Part shown: piece by piece, positions 1-5,074 of the stretch | Layout of the letters: every line of letters begins with the position of its first letter | How positions within the stretch are numbered: the first letter of the stretch is position 1 | DNA from: AC-37 sp036382905 | GTDB lineage: Bacteria; Actinomycetota; Thermoleophilia; Solirubrobacterales; Thermoleophilaceae | Reading direction: 5' to 3' | NCBI GenBank assembly: GCA_036382905.1 | Contig: DASVPL010000176.1 | Span: 1-5,074 of the forward strand | Length of the DNA: 5,074 bases | Position numbers and translations under genes: made by a program | The notes under the pieces: generated by a model | Databases searched by the model: none | What the model was told of the DNA's origin: nothing | What the model saw: the letters and a program-made list of their open reading frames with translations, nothing else

Positions 1-2
1 CC

Positions 3-659
3 GTGCGCGACGACCTCGCGTTCCGCTACCTACGCGGCGAGGGCATCGAGATCGGCGCCTTTCACATGCCGCAGCGCCTGCCGCCCGGTGCCCGCGCGCG
101 CTACGTGGACTACGCGACCGAGGACGTGCTGCGCACGCTCGACCCGATGCATCCGTGGGTCCACCCGGTGGACGTCGTGGACGAGGCCGAGCGGCTCGCC
201 AAGTTCGATGACGCGACGCTCGACTTCCTGATCGCCAACCACGTGCTCGAGCACACCGAGGACCCGGTGACTGCGCTGCACACGTTCCTGCGCGTGCTGC
301 GGCCGGGCGGCATCCTCTTCCTCACGCTTCCCGACCCGCGCGGGACGTTCGACCAGGAGCGCGAGCGCACCACCGTCGAGCACGTGATGCGAGACCACCG
401 CGAGGGGCCGGGGACCTCCCGGCGCGCGCACTACGAGGAGTGGGCGATCCACATCGAGGGCGCGAATGACGAGCGGGTCATCGCCGAACTGGTGGAGCGC
501 TACGCCGCCGAGGGGACCCGCAACCACTTCCACGTCTGGGAGCCGAGGACGTTCCTCGAGCTCCTGCTCGCGCTCGAGCTGCCGTTCGACATCGAGGCGA
601 TGCAGGTGACCCACCCGGAGTTCTCGGTCATCCTGCGCAAGAGCCCCACGCCGGACTAG
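3..659 (+). CDS. SAM-dependent class I methyltransferase (Methyltransf_11-like), probably 5'-partial
   Basis: Predicted soluble methyltransferase that moves a methyl group from S-adenosylmethionine to an unknown acceptor. Seen in the 218 visible residues: a glycine-containing motif I (GIEIGA, residues 14-19), the acidic turn after strand 2 (YVDY, 34-37), the post-motif NHVLEH (79-84) typical of Methyltransf_11 proteins, and LRPGG (99-103) before a strand ending in LPDP. A late NHFHVW block (174-179) and the HYEEW segment (143-147) recall a bacterial subfamily whose members carry extra N-terminal helices before motif I. Here motif I begins only 14 residues in, and only two bases precede the GTG at position 3. 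The true start is therefore probably outside the window and this GTG may be internal. The stop lies 11 nt before moaA, so co-transcription is likely. The substrate cannot be told: small molecule, glycan and lipid-linked sugar all remain possible. Confidence 0.85.
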   Translation: MRDDLAFRYLRGEGIEIGAFHMPQRLPPGARARYVDYATEDVLRTLDPMHPWVHPVDVVDEAERLAKFDDATLDFLIANHVLEHTEDPVTALHTFLRVLRPGGILFLTLPDPRGTFDQERERTTVEHVMRDHREGPGTSRRAHYEEWAIHIEGANDERVIAELVERYAAEGTRNHFHVWEPRTFLELLLALELPFDIEAMQVTHPEFSVILRKSPTPD

Positions 660-670
660 CCTTCGGGGTC

Positions 671-1660
671 GTGGCGCGCGAACCGCTCATCGACGGGCAC
701 GGGCGGTTGCTCGGCGACCTGCGCGTCTCGGTCACCGACCGCTGCAACTTCCGCTGCCAGTACTGCATGCCGGCGGACGGGCTGCCGTGGCTCGATCGCG
801 ACGAGGTGCTGCGGTTCGAGGAGATCGAGCGGGTCGTGCGCGTGCTCGCGTCGATGGGGGTCGCGTCGGTGCGTTTGACCGGCGGGGAGCCCCTGGTCCG
901 GCGCGAGCTGCCGCGTTTGGTCGCCATGCTCGCTCCGCTCGTCGAGGATCTCTCGCTGACTACGAACGGCTATCTATTGGAACGAGATGCGGATGCGCTG
1001 GCTTCGGCTGGCCTGCGGCGCATCAACGTCTCCCTGGACACCCTTCAGCGCGACCGGTTCTTCCAGCTCACGCGGCGCGACTCGCTCGCGCAGGTCCTGC
1101 GGGGGCTCGACGCCGTGGCGCGGCGGCCCGAGCTGCGACCCGTGAAGGTCAACGCGGTGGCGCTGCGTGGCTTCAGCGAGGAGGAGGCGCTGCCGTTCGC
1201 GGAGTTCGCGCGCCGGACCGGGTTCGAGGTGCGCTTCATCGAGTTCATGCCGCTCGACGCCGACCGCGCGTGGTCGGCTGATGACGTGCTGCCGGGGGAT
1301 GAACTGCGGGCACTCATAGGGAGGGTCCACCCGCTGGAGGAGCTTCCGCGTCCGGCGTCCTCGACCGCGCGCGTCTTTCGCTTCGCCGACGGCCGCGGGT
1401 CGATCGGGTTCGTCAATCCTGTCTCCGAGCCGTTCTGCGCGGACTGCAACCGCCTGCGCCTCACCGCCGACGGCAAGCTGCGCACGTGCCTCTTCTCGCT
1501 GCACGAGACCGACCTGCGCCCGGCGCTGCGCGGCGACGCCTCCGACGCCGAGCTCGAGCAGATCGTGCGCGACGCCGCCTGGCGCAAGGAGCTCAAGCAC
1601 CACGTGGGCGAGCCGGGCTTCCGCCAGCCCGTGCGCACGATGAGCGCCATCGGCGGCTGA
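671..1660 (+). CDS. moaA: GTP 3',8-cyclase MoaA (molybdenum cofactor biosynthesis)
   Basis: Cytosolic radical-SAM enzyme that, with MoaC, converts GTP to cyclic pyranopterin monophosphate, the first step of molybdenum-cofactor synthesis. The N-terminal radical-SAM cluster motif CxxxCxxC is at Cys25, Cys29 and Cys32. It is followed by the SAM-binding TGGEP (70-74), LTTNG (96-100), INVSLDTL (118-125) and FIEFMP (189-194). The second 4Fe-4S cluster, which binds GTP, is formed by Cys256, Cys259 and Cys273 around NRLRLTADGKL. The protein ends in the conserved Gly-Gly (328-329) required for activity in known MoaA proteins. The length of 329 aa is normal for the family, and all key residues are present. 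The GTG at 671 gives the expected short lead before DLRVSVTDRC. Only a weak GGGG precedes it, and the gap from the upstream gene is 11 nt. No moaC, moaD, moaE or mog gene is in view. Confidence 0.97.
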   Translation: MAREPLIDGHGRLLGDLRVSVTDRCNFRCQYCMPADGLPWLDRDEVLRFEEIERVVRVLASMGVASVRLTGGEPLVRRELPRLVAMLAPLVEDLSLTTNGYLLERDADALASAGLRRINVSLDTLQRDRFFQLTRRDSLAQVLRGLDAVARRPELRPVKVNAVALRGFSEEEALPFAEFARRTGFEVRFIEFMPLDADRAWSADDVLPGDELRALIGRVHPLEELPRPASSTARVFRFADGRGSIGFVNPVSEPFCADCNRLRLTADGKLRTCLFSLHETDLRPALRGDASDAELEQIVRDAAWRKELKHHVGEPGFRQPVRTMSAIGG

Positions 1661-1769
1661 GTCGTCACATAGGTAACCCACACGTAACGCGCCCCGTGGC
1701 AGCCTGGGCCGCATGGGCTACCTGGTCGATTCTGTACATCAAATACGGGCCTTAGATCGACCAGTTGAC
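1661..1769 (+). promoter_or_regulatory. AT-enriched leader, likely promoter/regulatory region for the nuclease gene
   Basis: This is the only stretch with clearly lower GC: positions 1729-1757 are roughly 60% A/T in a roughly 70% GC window. It contains two GTAAC copies 11 nt apart (1673-1677 and 1684-1688), a TGTACA palindrome (1733-1738) and a 9-bp inverted repeat (listed separately). No convincing -35/-10 pair stands out, so promoter activity is an inference from base composition, gene spacing and the repeats. Positions 1713-1769 are also open as codons 1-19 of the nuclease gene. If the ATG at 1713 is the true start, this part is coding as well. Confidence 0.35.
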
Positions 1770-2660
1770 GTGCAGCTCGCCGAGCTGGCGGCCCGTCAGC
1801 ACGGCGTGGTCGCGCGCTGGCAGCTCTATGTGCTCGGTTTTCGGCGCAGCGCGATCCAGCGACGGTTGGAGAGCGGCCGGCTGCACCGCGTGCACCGCGG
1901 CGTCTACGCGGTCGGGCACACCAAGCTCACCGAGCGCGGTCGCTGGATTGCCGCCGTGCTCGCCTTCGGCCCCGACGCGCTGCTGAGCCACCGCAGCTGC
2001 GCCGCGCTTCGGAGCCTCCTTCCCGACTCGCGCGCGGTGATCGACGTGACCGTTCCGGGGCGGACGCGGAGGGGGCTCGCCGGCGTGCGGCTGCACCTGC
2101 CGCGCAGGCTCCACCCCGACGACGTCGACGTGCATGACGGCATCCCGTGCACCTCGGTCGCGCGGATGCTGCTCGACGTGGCTGAGACCGCCCCGGCCCG
2201 CCAACTCGAGAAGGTCTTCGAGGCCGCCGAGCGCGAGCGGGTGCTCGACATGCGCAGGGTGAGCGAGGCAATGGGGCGAGCGAACGGCCACAGGGGGCGC
2301 CAACCTCTCGTGACCCTGAGTGAGCAGTTCCACGAGCTGCCGCCCACCATCCGCAGCCGGCTCGAGCGCCGGTTCCTGAGGCTCTGCGACGAGGCCGGGC
2401 TCCCGCGGCCGGCGATGAACGTCAGCGTCCTCGGGCACGAGGTCGACATGCTGTGGGCCGACGCGAAGGTGATCGTCGAGCTCGACAGCTGGCGCTTTCA
2501 CGGGACCCGTCAGGCGTTCGAGCGCGACCGAAGACGCGACATCGACCTCCAGCTCGCGGGCCACAGGATCCTGCGCTTCACGTGGAGACGCCTGCAGACC
2601 GAGCCCCATTCCCTCATTGCTGCCGTTACAAGGGCGATCGAGCTAGCTTCACCGGCGTGA
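1713..2660 (+). CDS. AbiEi-type winged-helix / DUF559 (Vsr-like) endonuclease domain protein
   Basis: A two-domain protein of a type very common in high-GC actinobacteria. Residues about 20-70 (LAELAARQHGVV, then GRLHRVHRGVYAVGH at 55-69) match the winged-helix N-terminus annotated as type IV toxin-antitoxin AbiEi antitoxin domain. Residues about 85-180 form the linking region (GPDALLSHRSCAAL, TSVARMLLDVA). Residues about 210-312 match DUF559, a PD-(D/E)XK fold related to Vsr mismatch endonuclease. Likely catalytic residues are Glu218, Asp245 (EVDMLW), Glu256 and Asp258 (VELDSW), followed by FHG, FERDRRRD and RILRFTW. The active site looks intact, with Ser259 where relatives usually have Gly. 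No AbiEii toxin gene is adjacent, so a classical toxin-antitoxin role is not supported. The start is uncertain: ATG 1713 is the longest, but its first 19 codons lie over the AT-rich inverted repeat, and GTG 1770 (codon 20) is an alternative. The physiological role is unknown. Confidence 0.88.
   Translation: MGYLVDSVHQIRALDRPVDVQLAELAARQHGVVARWQLYVLGFRRSAIQRRLESGRLHRVHRGVYAVGHTKLTERGRWIAAVLAFGPDALLSHRSCAALRSLLPDSRAVIDVTVPGRTRRGLAGVRLHLPRRLHPDDVDVHDGIPCTSVARMLLDVAETAPARQLEKVFEAAERERVLDMRRVSEAMGRANGHRGRQPLVTLSEQFHELPPTIRSRLERRFLRLCDEAGLPRPAMNVSVLGHEVDMLWADAKVIVELDSWRFHGTRQAFERDRRRDIDLQLAGHRILRFTWRRLQTEPHSLIAAVTRAIELASPA
1722..1764. repeat. Perfect 9-bp inverted repeat (CTGGTCGAT / ATCGACCAG), possible operator or hairpin
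   Basis: The left arm CTGGTCGAT is at 1722-1730 and the right arm ATCGACCAG at 1756-1764. They are exact reverse complements separated by 25 nt of AT-rich sequence. A G-U pair (1731/1755) could extend it to 10 bp in RNA. The right arm ends 5 nt before the alternative GTG start at 1770. Two dyad half-sites about three helical turns apart could bind a dimeric regulator, and the known autoregulation of AbiEi antitoxins through inverted repeats makes self-repression a reasonable idea. A single 9-bp repeat somewhere in 5 kb could also arise by chance. Confidence 0.4.
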
Positions 2661-3016
2661 GCGGATGGACCGTCAAGGTGCGCGTGGGGCCGCGCGTGGA
2701 GCGCACGCGTCACGAGGAGCTGAAGGACGCGCTCCGCGAGGTCCAGCGGCGCGGCAAGGAGCTCGAGGCAGGCGCCGACGCCAAGCCGCGCTCGCCGCTC
2801 GGGCGCACGTTCGAGCCGGTGCAGCAGGTGGTGGCGCGGATCGAGCTCTCCGGCCCGAACCGCACCCGCGCGGGCGTGGACGTGCGCGGCGACGGCTCCG
2901 CCGAGGCCTACTCCGGCCGCCTGCGCCGGGTGCCGCTCGCGCAGCGCCAGGGCGAGTCGCCCTACGACGCCCTGCGCCGCTCGCTCGGCGCGGACAAGCG
3001 GCGGGGCCCGCGGTGA
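2657..3016 (+). CDS. Uncharacterised small basic protein (119 aa)
   Basis: I do not recognise a named family. The GTG at 2657 overlaps the TGA of the nuclease gene (GTGA), which suggests translational coupling. The frame stays open further upstream, but that extension would run inside the nuclease gene, and MSGWTVKVRVGP makes a natural N-terminus. The 119 residues suggest an alpha/beta fold: a strand (about 4-11), a charged helix (about 19-38), strands at VQQVVARIELSGP (55-67) and AGVDVRGDGSAEAYSGRL (72-89), then a short helix at SPYDALRRSL (101-110). The protein is strongly basic, with 27 Lys/Arg against 16 Asp/Glu, and ends in KRRGPR. Nucleic-acid or ribosome contact is possible but is only an inference from charge. 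There is no signal peptide, membrane segment or cysteine. The composition fits a genuine coding gene, and its stop overlaps the next start in the same GTGA manner. Confidence 0.78.
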   Translation: MSGWTVKVRVGPRVERTRHEELKDALREVQRRGKELEAGADAKPRSPLGRTFEPVQQVVARIELSGPNRTRAGVDVRGDGSAEAYSGRLRRVPLAQRQGESPYDALRRSLGADKRRGPR

Positions 3017-3321
3017 GCCGCCGCTGGCTTGTGCCGCTCCCGCCGGGTGCCGAGCCGCCCTACCGCGTGTTCGTGAACGGCGTGCCGCAGACCGAGGGCG
3101 ACGACTACGAGGTGCGCGGGGACACCCTGCTGTTCGCGCGCGAGCTGAGGAAGGAGGGGCGGATCGGCTTCTGGCGCTGGACGCTGATGTTCTTCTCGAT
3201 CATGGGCACGTACCGCAAGAACGACTCCGTCGACGTCGAGTACTCGCACGCCGGAGGGAGGCGCCTGGTGGTCGGGTTGGAGATCGTGCAGCCGGAAGGG
3301 GAGTCGGCCTCCGGCTCGTAA
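3013..3321 (+). CDS. Uncharacterised small protein (102 aa) with a beta-rich module and aromatic insert
   Basis: I do not recognise a named family. The GTG at 3013 overlaps the TGA of the preceding gene (GTGA), so coupled translation is likely. Residues 18-42 (RVFVNGVPQ, then GDDYEVRGDTLLFAR) followed by DSVDVEY (71-77) resemble the pattern of short beta modules in phage tail and other surface proteins: xNGvxq, DYxVxG, a hydrophobic strand, then a VxVxY closing strand. Between them lies an unusual insert, FWRWTLMFFSIMGTY (53-67), rich in Trp, Phe and Met. It is too short and too interrupted by Arg55 to be a sure transmembrane helix, but it could sit on a membrane or form a protein interface. 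No signal peptide is seen. The stop is 9 nt before metF. The phage-like resemblance is a pattern judgement, not a demonstrated homology, and there are no phage genes around it. Confidence 0.75.
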   Translation: MSRRWLVPLPPGAEPPYRVFVNGVPQTEGDDYEVRGDTLLFARELRKEGRIGFWRWTLMFFSIMGTYRKNDSVDVEYSHAGGRRLVVGLEIVQPEGESASGS

Positions 3322-3330
3322 CCTCTAGGC

Positions 3331-4227
3331 ATGCGCATCGAAGAGATCCTCGAAGAGCGCCGCCCAGTCTTCTCCTTCGAGTTCTTCCCCCCGAAGACCG
3401 AGGAGGGCGAGCAGAACCTGTGGTCGGCGCTGGAAGAGCTGAAGCGCGACGAGCCCGCGTTCGTCTCGGTGACCTACGGGGCCGGCGGCTCCACCCGCGA
3501 CCGCACGCTCGGCATCGTCAAGCGGATCAAGAGCGAGCTCGGGCTCGAGGCGATGGCGCACTTCACCTGCGTGGGCGCCACCGTGGAGGACCTGCGCGGC
3601 ACCCTCGACGAGATGCGCGACGCGGGCCTGGAGAACGTGCTCGCCCTGCGCGGCGACCCGCCGGAGGGCCAGGAGGAGTGGCGCAGGACCGAGGGCGGCC
3701 TCGAGTACTCCACCGAGCTGGCCCGGCTCATCGCCGACAACTACGACTTCAGCATCGGCGCCGCGTGCTTCCCGGAGGTGCACCCCGAGGCCGCGGACAT
3801 GGAGTCCGACATCTCGTTCCTGAAGAAGAAGGTGGAGGCCGGTGCGCGCTTCCTGATCACGCAGCTCTTCTTCGACAACGAGATGTACTTCGACTTCGTG
3901 CGCGAGGCGCGCGCCGCCGGGATCGACGTGCCGATCATCCCCGGGATCATCCCCGTGACCGGCTACGCGCAGATCAAGCGCTTCACCCAGCGCTGCGGCG
4001 CGAGCATCCCCGACCTCTTCGAGCGCGAGCTGGCCGCCCGCCAGGACGATCCGGACGCGGTCAAGGACCTCGGCGTCGCGTACGCCACGCTCCAGTGCGC
4101 CGACCTGCTCGCCCGCGGCGCCCCCGGCATCCACTTCTTCACGCTCAACCGCTCACCCGCGACGCGCTCGATCCTCGCGGCCCTGCGCGCGGCCCGCCCC
4201 TGGGACCGCGTGGCCGAAGCGGTCTAG
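3331..4227 (+). CDS. metF: 5,10-methylenetetrahydrofolate reductase MetF
   Basis: Cytosolic flavoenzyme that reduces 5,10-methylene-THF to 5-methyl-THF using FAD and NAD(P)H, supplying the methyl group for methionine synthase. The 298-aa single-domain length is that of bacterial MetF (a TIM barrel without the eukaryotic regulatory domain). Visible signatures are FSFEFFPPKT (14-23) with catalytic Glu17, SVTYGAGGSTRDRT (46-59), HFTC (77-80), ALRGDPP (105-111) with flavin-contacting Asp109, GAACFPEVHPE (143-153), TQLFFDN (177-183) with substrate-binding Gln178, PGIIPV (204-209) and the closing GIHFFTLNRS (266-275). All key residues are intact. The ATG at 3331 is 9 nt after the upstream small gene with only a weak AGG before it. 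The gene is probably expressed by read-through or coupling, as no promoter is visible. Its stop overlaps the stop of the convergent hydrolase gene. Confidence 0.97.
   Translation: MRIEEILEERRPVFSFEFFPPKTEEGEQNLWSALEELKRDEPAFVSVTYGAGGSTRDRTLGIVKRIKSELGLEAMAHFTCVGATVEDLRGTLDEMRDAGLENVLALRGDPPEGQEEWRRTEGGLEYSTELARLIADNYDFSIGAACFPEVHPEAADMESDISFLKKKVEAGARFLITQLFFDNEMYFDFVREARAAGIDVPIIPGIIPVTGYAQIKRFTQRCGASIPDLFERELAARQDDPDAVKDLGVAYATLQCADLLARGAPGIHFFTLNRSPATRSILAALRAARPWDRVAEAV
4204..4224 (+). terminator. Weak candidate hairpin at the metF 3' end
   Basis: GACCGC (4204-4209) and GCGGTC (4219-4224) form a perfect 6-bp stem with a 9-nt loop, inside the last codons of metF. No T-run follows on either strand, so this is not a classical intrinsic terminator. 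Its only support is position at the junction of two convergent genes that leave no intergenic space. Short GC-rich inverted repeats are common by chance at this base composition. Confidence 0.2.
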
Positions 4228-5074
4228 GCCGCCGCCGCCCAGCGCTCGGGCTCGGCGTCGACCTTCTCCACCTCGTCGCGCAGCTCGAGGTAGCGCAGGT
4301 AGCAGAGGGTCTCGTTCAGGCCCCAGTTGAGGAGGATCGGCGTGAGCTCCTCGGTGCCCATAAGCGTGGGGACGATCTCGAACGGTGTCTTCGCGCCCCC
4401 GGCCAGCGCTCCCCGCACGCGGTCGACGCGCTCGGCGATCGCGCTGCGGTTGGCATCGATGTGAGCGCGCACGTCGCGGAACGGCCGCGCGTGGCCGGCG
4501 AGGCAGAGGCGCGCGTCGAGGCGGTCGACCACGTCGAGGCTCGACAGGAACTCGCCGGCCGGGTCGGGGCTGTAGCCCCAGTCGTAGTAGAGCGAGACGC
4601 GCCCGAGCAGGTGGTCGCCGGACAGGAGCAGACCGCTCTCGGGCTGGTGCAGGCACACGTGCGAGGGCGCGTGCCCCGGCGTCTCGTGCACCTGCCAGAC
4701 GCCGTGATCGGTCTCGACCTCGACGCCCGGGAGCAGGTCGCGGTCCGGCATCACCAGCCGGTCGATGCCGATCGACTCGCCGCGGCGCGACTCGTACCCG
4801 CGCACGATGTCCTCCGGCACGCCCGACTGCCGCGCCACCTCCATCCGCCGGTCGAGCATCGCGTCCGGGTCCTCGGCCCGCGCGGTCATGTGCGCGTGGT
4901 CGGGGTGCATCCACAGCTCGCAGCCGGCGGCGTCGACGATCGGCCCGGCGAGGCCGTAGTGGTCGGAGTGCGCATGGGTGCACACGAGCAGGCGAACGTG
5001 GTCGAGCCGCAGGCCGGCCTGGTCGAGGGCCAGCTCGAGCTGGCGCAGCGCACCCGGCTCGTCGAGGCCCGTGT
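4224..5074 (-). CDS. Metallo-beta-lactamase-fold hydrolase (LACTB2/glyoxalase II-like), 5'-partial
   Basis: Predicted soluble binuclear metal (usually zinc) hydrolase of unknown substrate. The frame runs open to the right edge: 282 residues are visible and the N-terminus is outside. The first visible in-frame codon is at 5072-5070 (TGLDEPGALRQLELAL). The GTG at 4985-4983 is an internal Val just before the metal motif and is not the start. Metal ligands in fragment numbering: HAHSDH at 33-38 (His33, His35, Asp37, His38), His134 in TPGHAPSH, Asp153 in SGDH and His194 in AGHARPF. After the fold, residues about 205-270 (MGTEELTPILLNWGLNETLCYLRYLELRDEVEKVD in two pieces: MGTEELTPILLN, then WGLNETLCYLRYLE) look like the C-terminal winged-helix segment of LACTB2-type proteins. 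Thioesterase, glyoxalase-like or lactonase activity is possible. Its stop overlaps that of metF by 4 nt, tail to tail. Confidence 0.9.
   Translation of the reverse strand, partial: TGLDEPGALRQLELALDQAGLRLDHVRLLVCTHAHSDHYGLAGPIVDAAGCELWMHPDHAHMTARAEDPDAMLDRRMEVARQSGVPEDIVRGYESRRGESIGIDRLVMPDRDLLPGVEVETDHGVWQVHETPGHAPSHVCLHQPESGLLLSGDHLLGRVSLYYDWGYSPDPAGEFLSSLDVVDRLDARLCLAGHARPFRDVRAHIDANRSAIAERVDRVRGALAGGAKTPFEIVPTLMGTEELTPILLNWGLNETLCYLRYLELRDEVEKVDAEPERWAAAA

Noticed and set aside
645..680. Possible terminator hairpin between the methyltransferase gene and moaA (CCACG / CGTGG)
   Set aside because: The stem is only 5 bp with a 19-nt loop and no T-run, which is expected by chance at this GC content.
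1752..2609. Long open frame on the minus strand opposite the nuclease gene (285 codons)
   Set aside because: High-GC DNA leaves long antisense frames open. The translation has no family motifs, while the plus strand gives a clear two-domain protein.
2453..2656. Upstream extension of the 119-aa protein into the nuclease gene
   Set aside because: The extension would overlap the conserved nuclease core by about 200 nt and reads as Arg/Pro-rich shadow sequence. The GTGA junction at 2657 is a better start.
1713..2660. Classical type IV AbiE toxin-antitoxin pair
   Set aside because: Only the AbiEi-like N-terminal domain is present. No nucleotidyltransferase toxin (AbiEii) is encoded next to it, and the protein carries a nuclease domain instead.
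3325..4134. Long minus-strand frame opposite metF (269 codons)
   Set aside because: It is a shadow of metF, which carries all its expected motifs. The antisense translation is low-complexity Leu/Val/Glu/Ala-rich.
4153..4983. Second minus-strand frame overlapping the hydrolase (276 codons)
   Set aside because: It is Arg/Ala/Pro-rich and motif-free, whereas the other minus-strand frame encodes the HxHxDH metal site.
4983..4985. GTG as start of the hydrolase
   Set aside because: It lies directly before the metal-binding HAHSDH, leaving no room for the first strands of the fold. The frame stays open and protein-like to the right edge, so the gene is partial.

Overview
The window is about 70% GC with almost no non-coding DNA. 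GTG starts are common and neighbouring genes touch or overlap. The nuclease family (AbiEi-type N-terminus plus DUF559) and the overall protein style point to a high-GC actinobacterium. My best guess is the Thermoleophilia/Solirubrobacterales side of Actinomycetota, inferred from protein style only, since there is no rRNA or other marker.

Layout, left to right. Positions 3-659 (+) hold a class I SAM-dependent methyltransferase, probably cut at its N-terminus by the window edge. Positions 671-1660 (+) hold moaA, the radical-SAM GTP 3',8-cyclase of molybdenum-cofactor synthesis, with both iron-sulfur cysteine motifs and the C-terminal Gly-Gly. Positions 1661-1769 form the only AT-enriched patch and carry a perfect 9-bp inverted repeat. 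Positions 1713-2660 (+; the start may be 1770) encode an AbiEi-like winged-helix domain joined to a DUF559/Vsr-like nuclease domain. Positions 2657-3016 and 3013-3321 (+) are two small uncharacterised genes, each overlapping the previous stop by a GTGA junction. Positions 3331-4227 (+) hold metF (5,10-methylenetetrahydrofolate reductase), 9 nt further on. Positions 4224-5074 (-) hold a metallo-beta-lactamase-fold hydrolase with a C-terminal winged-helix-like tail. It converges on metF, and its N-terminus lies beyond the right edge.

All plus-strand genes could be read as one transcript, or as two with a break in the AT-rich patch after moaA. moaA and metF are housekeeping cofactor and one-carbon genes. 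The methyltransferase and hydrolase have unknown substrates. The part least explained by known biology is the tightly coupled set of nuclease plus two small proteins between moaA and metF. It may be a small functional module or simply a compact actinobacterial operon. Nothing in the sequence proves a new system. I see no tRNA, rRNA, CRISPR array, insertion sequence or riboswitch.
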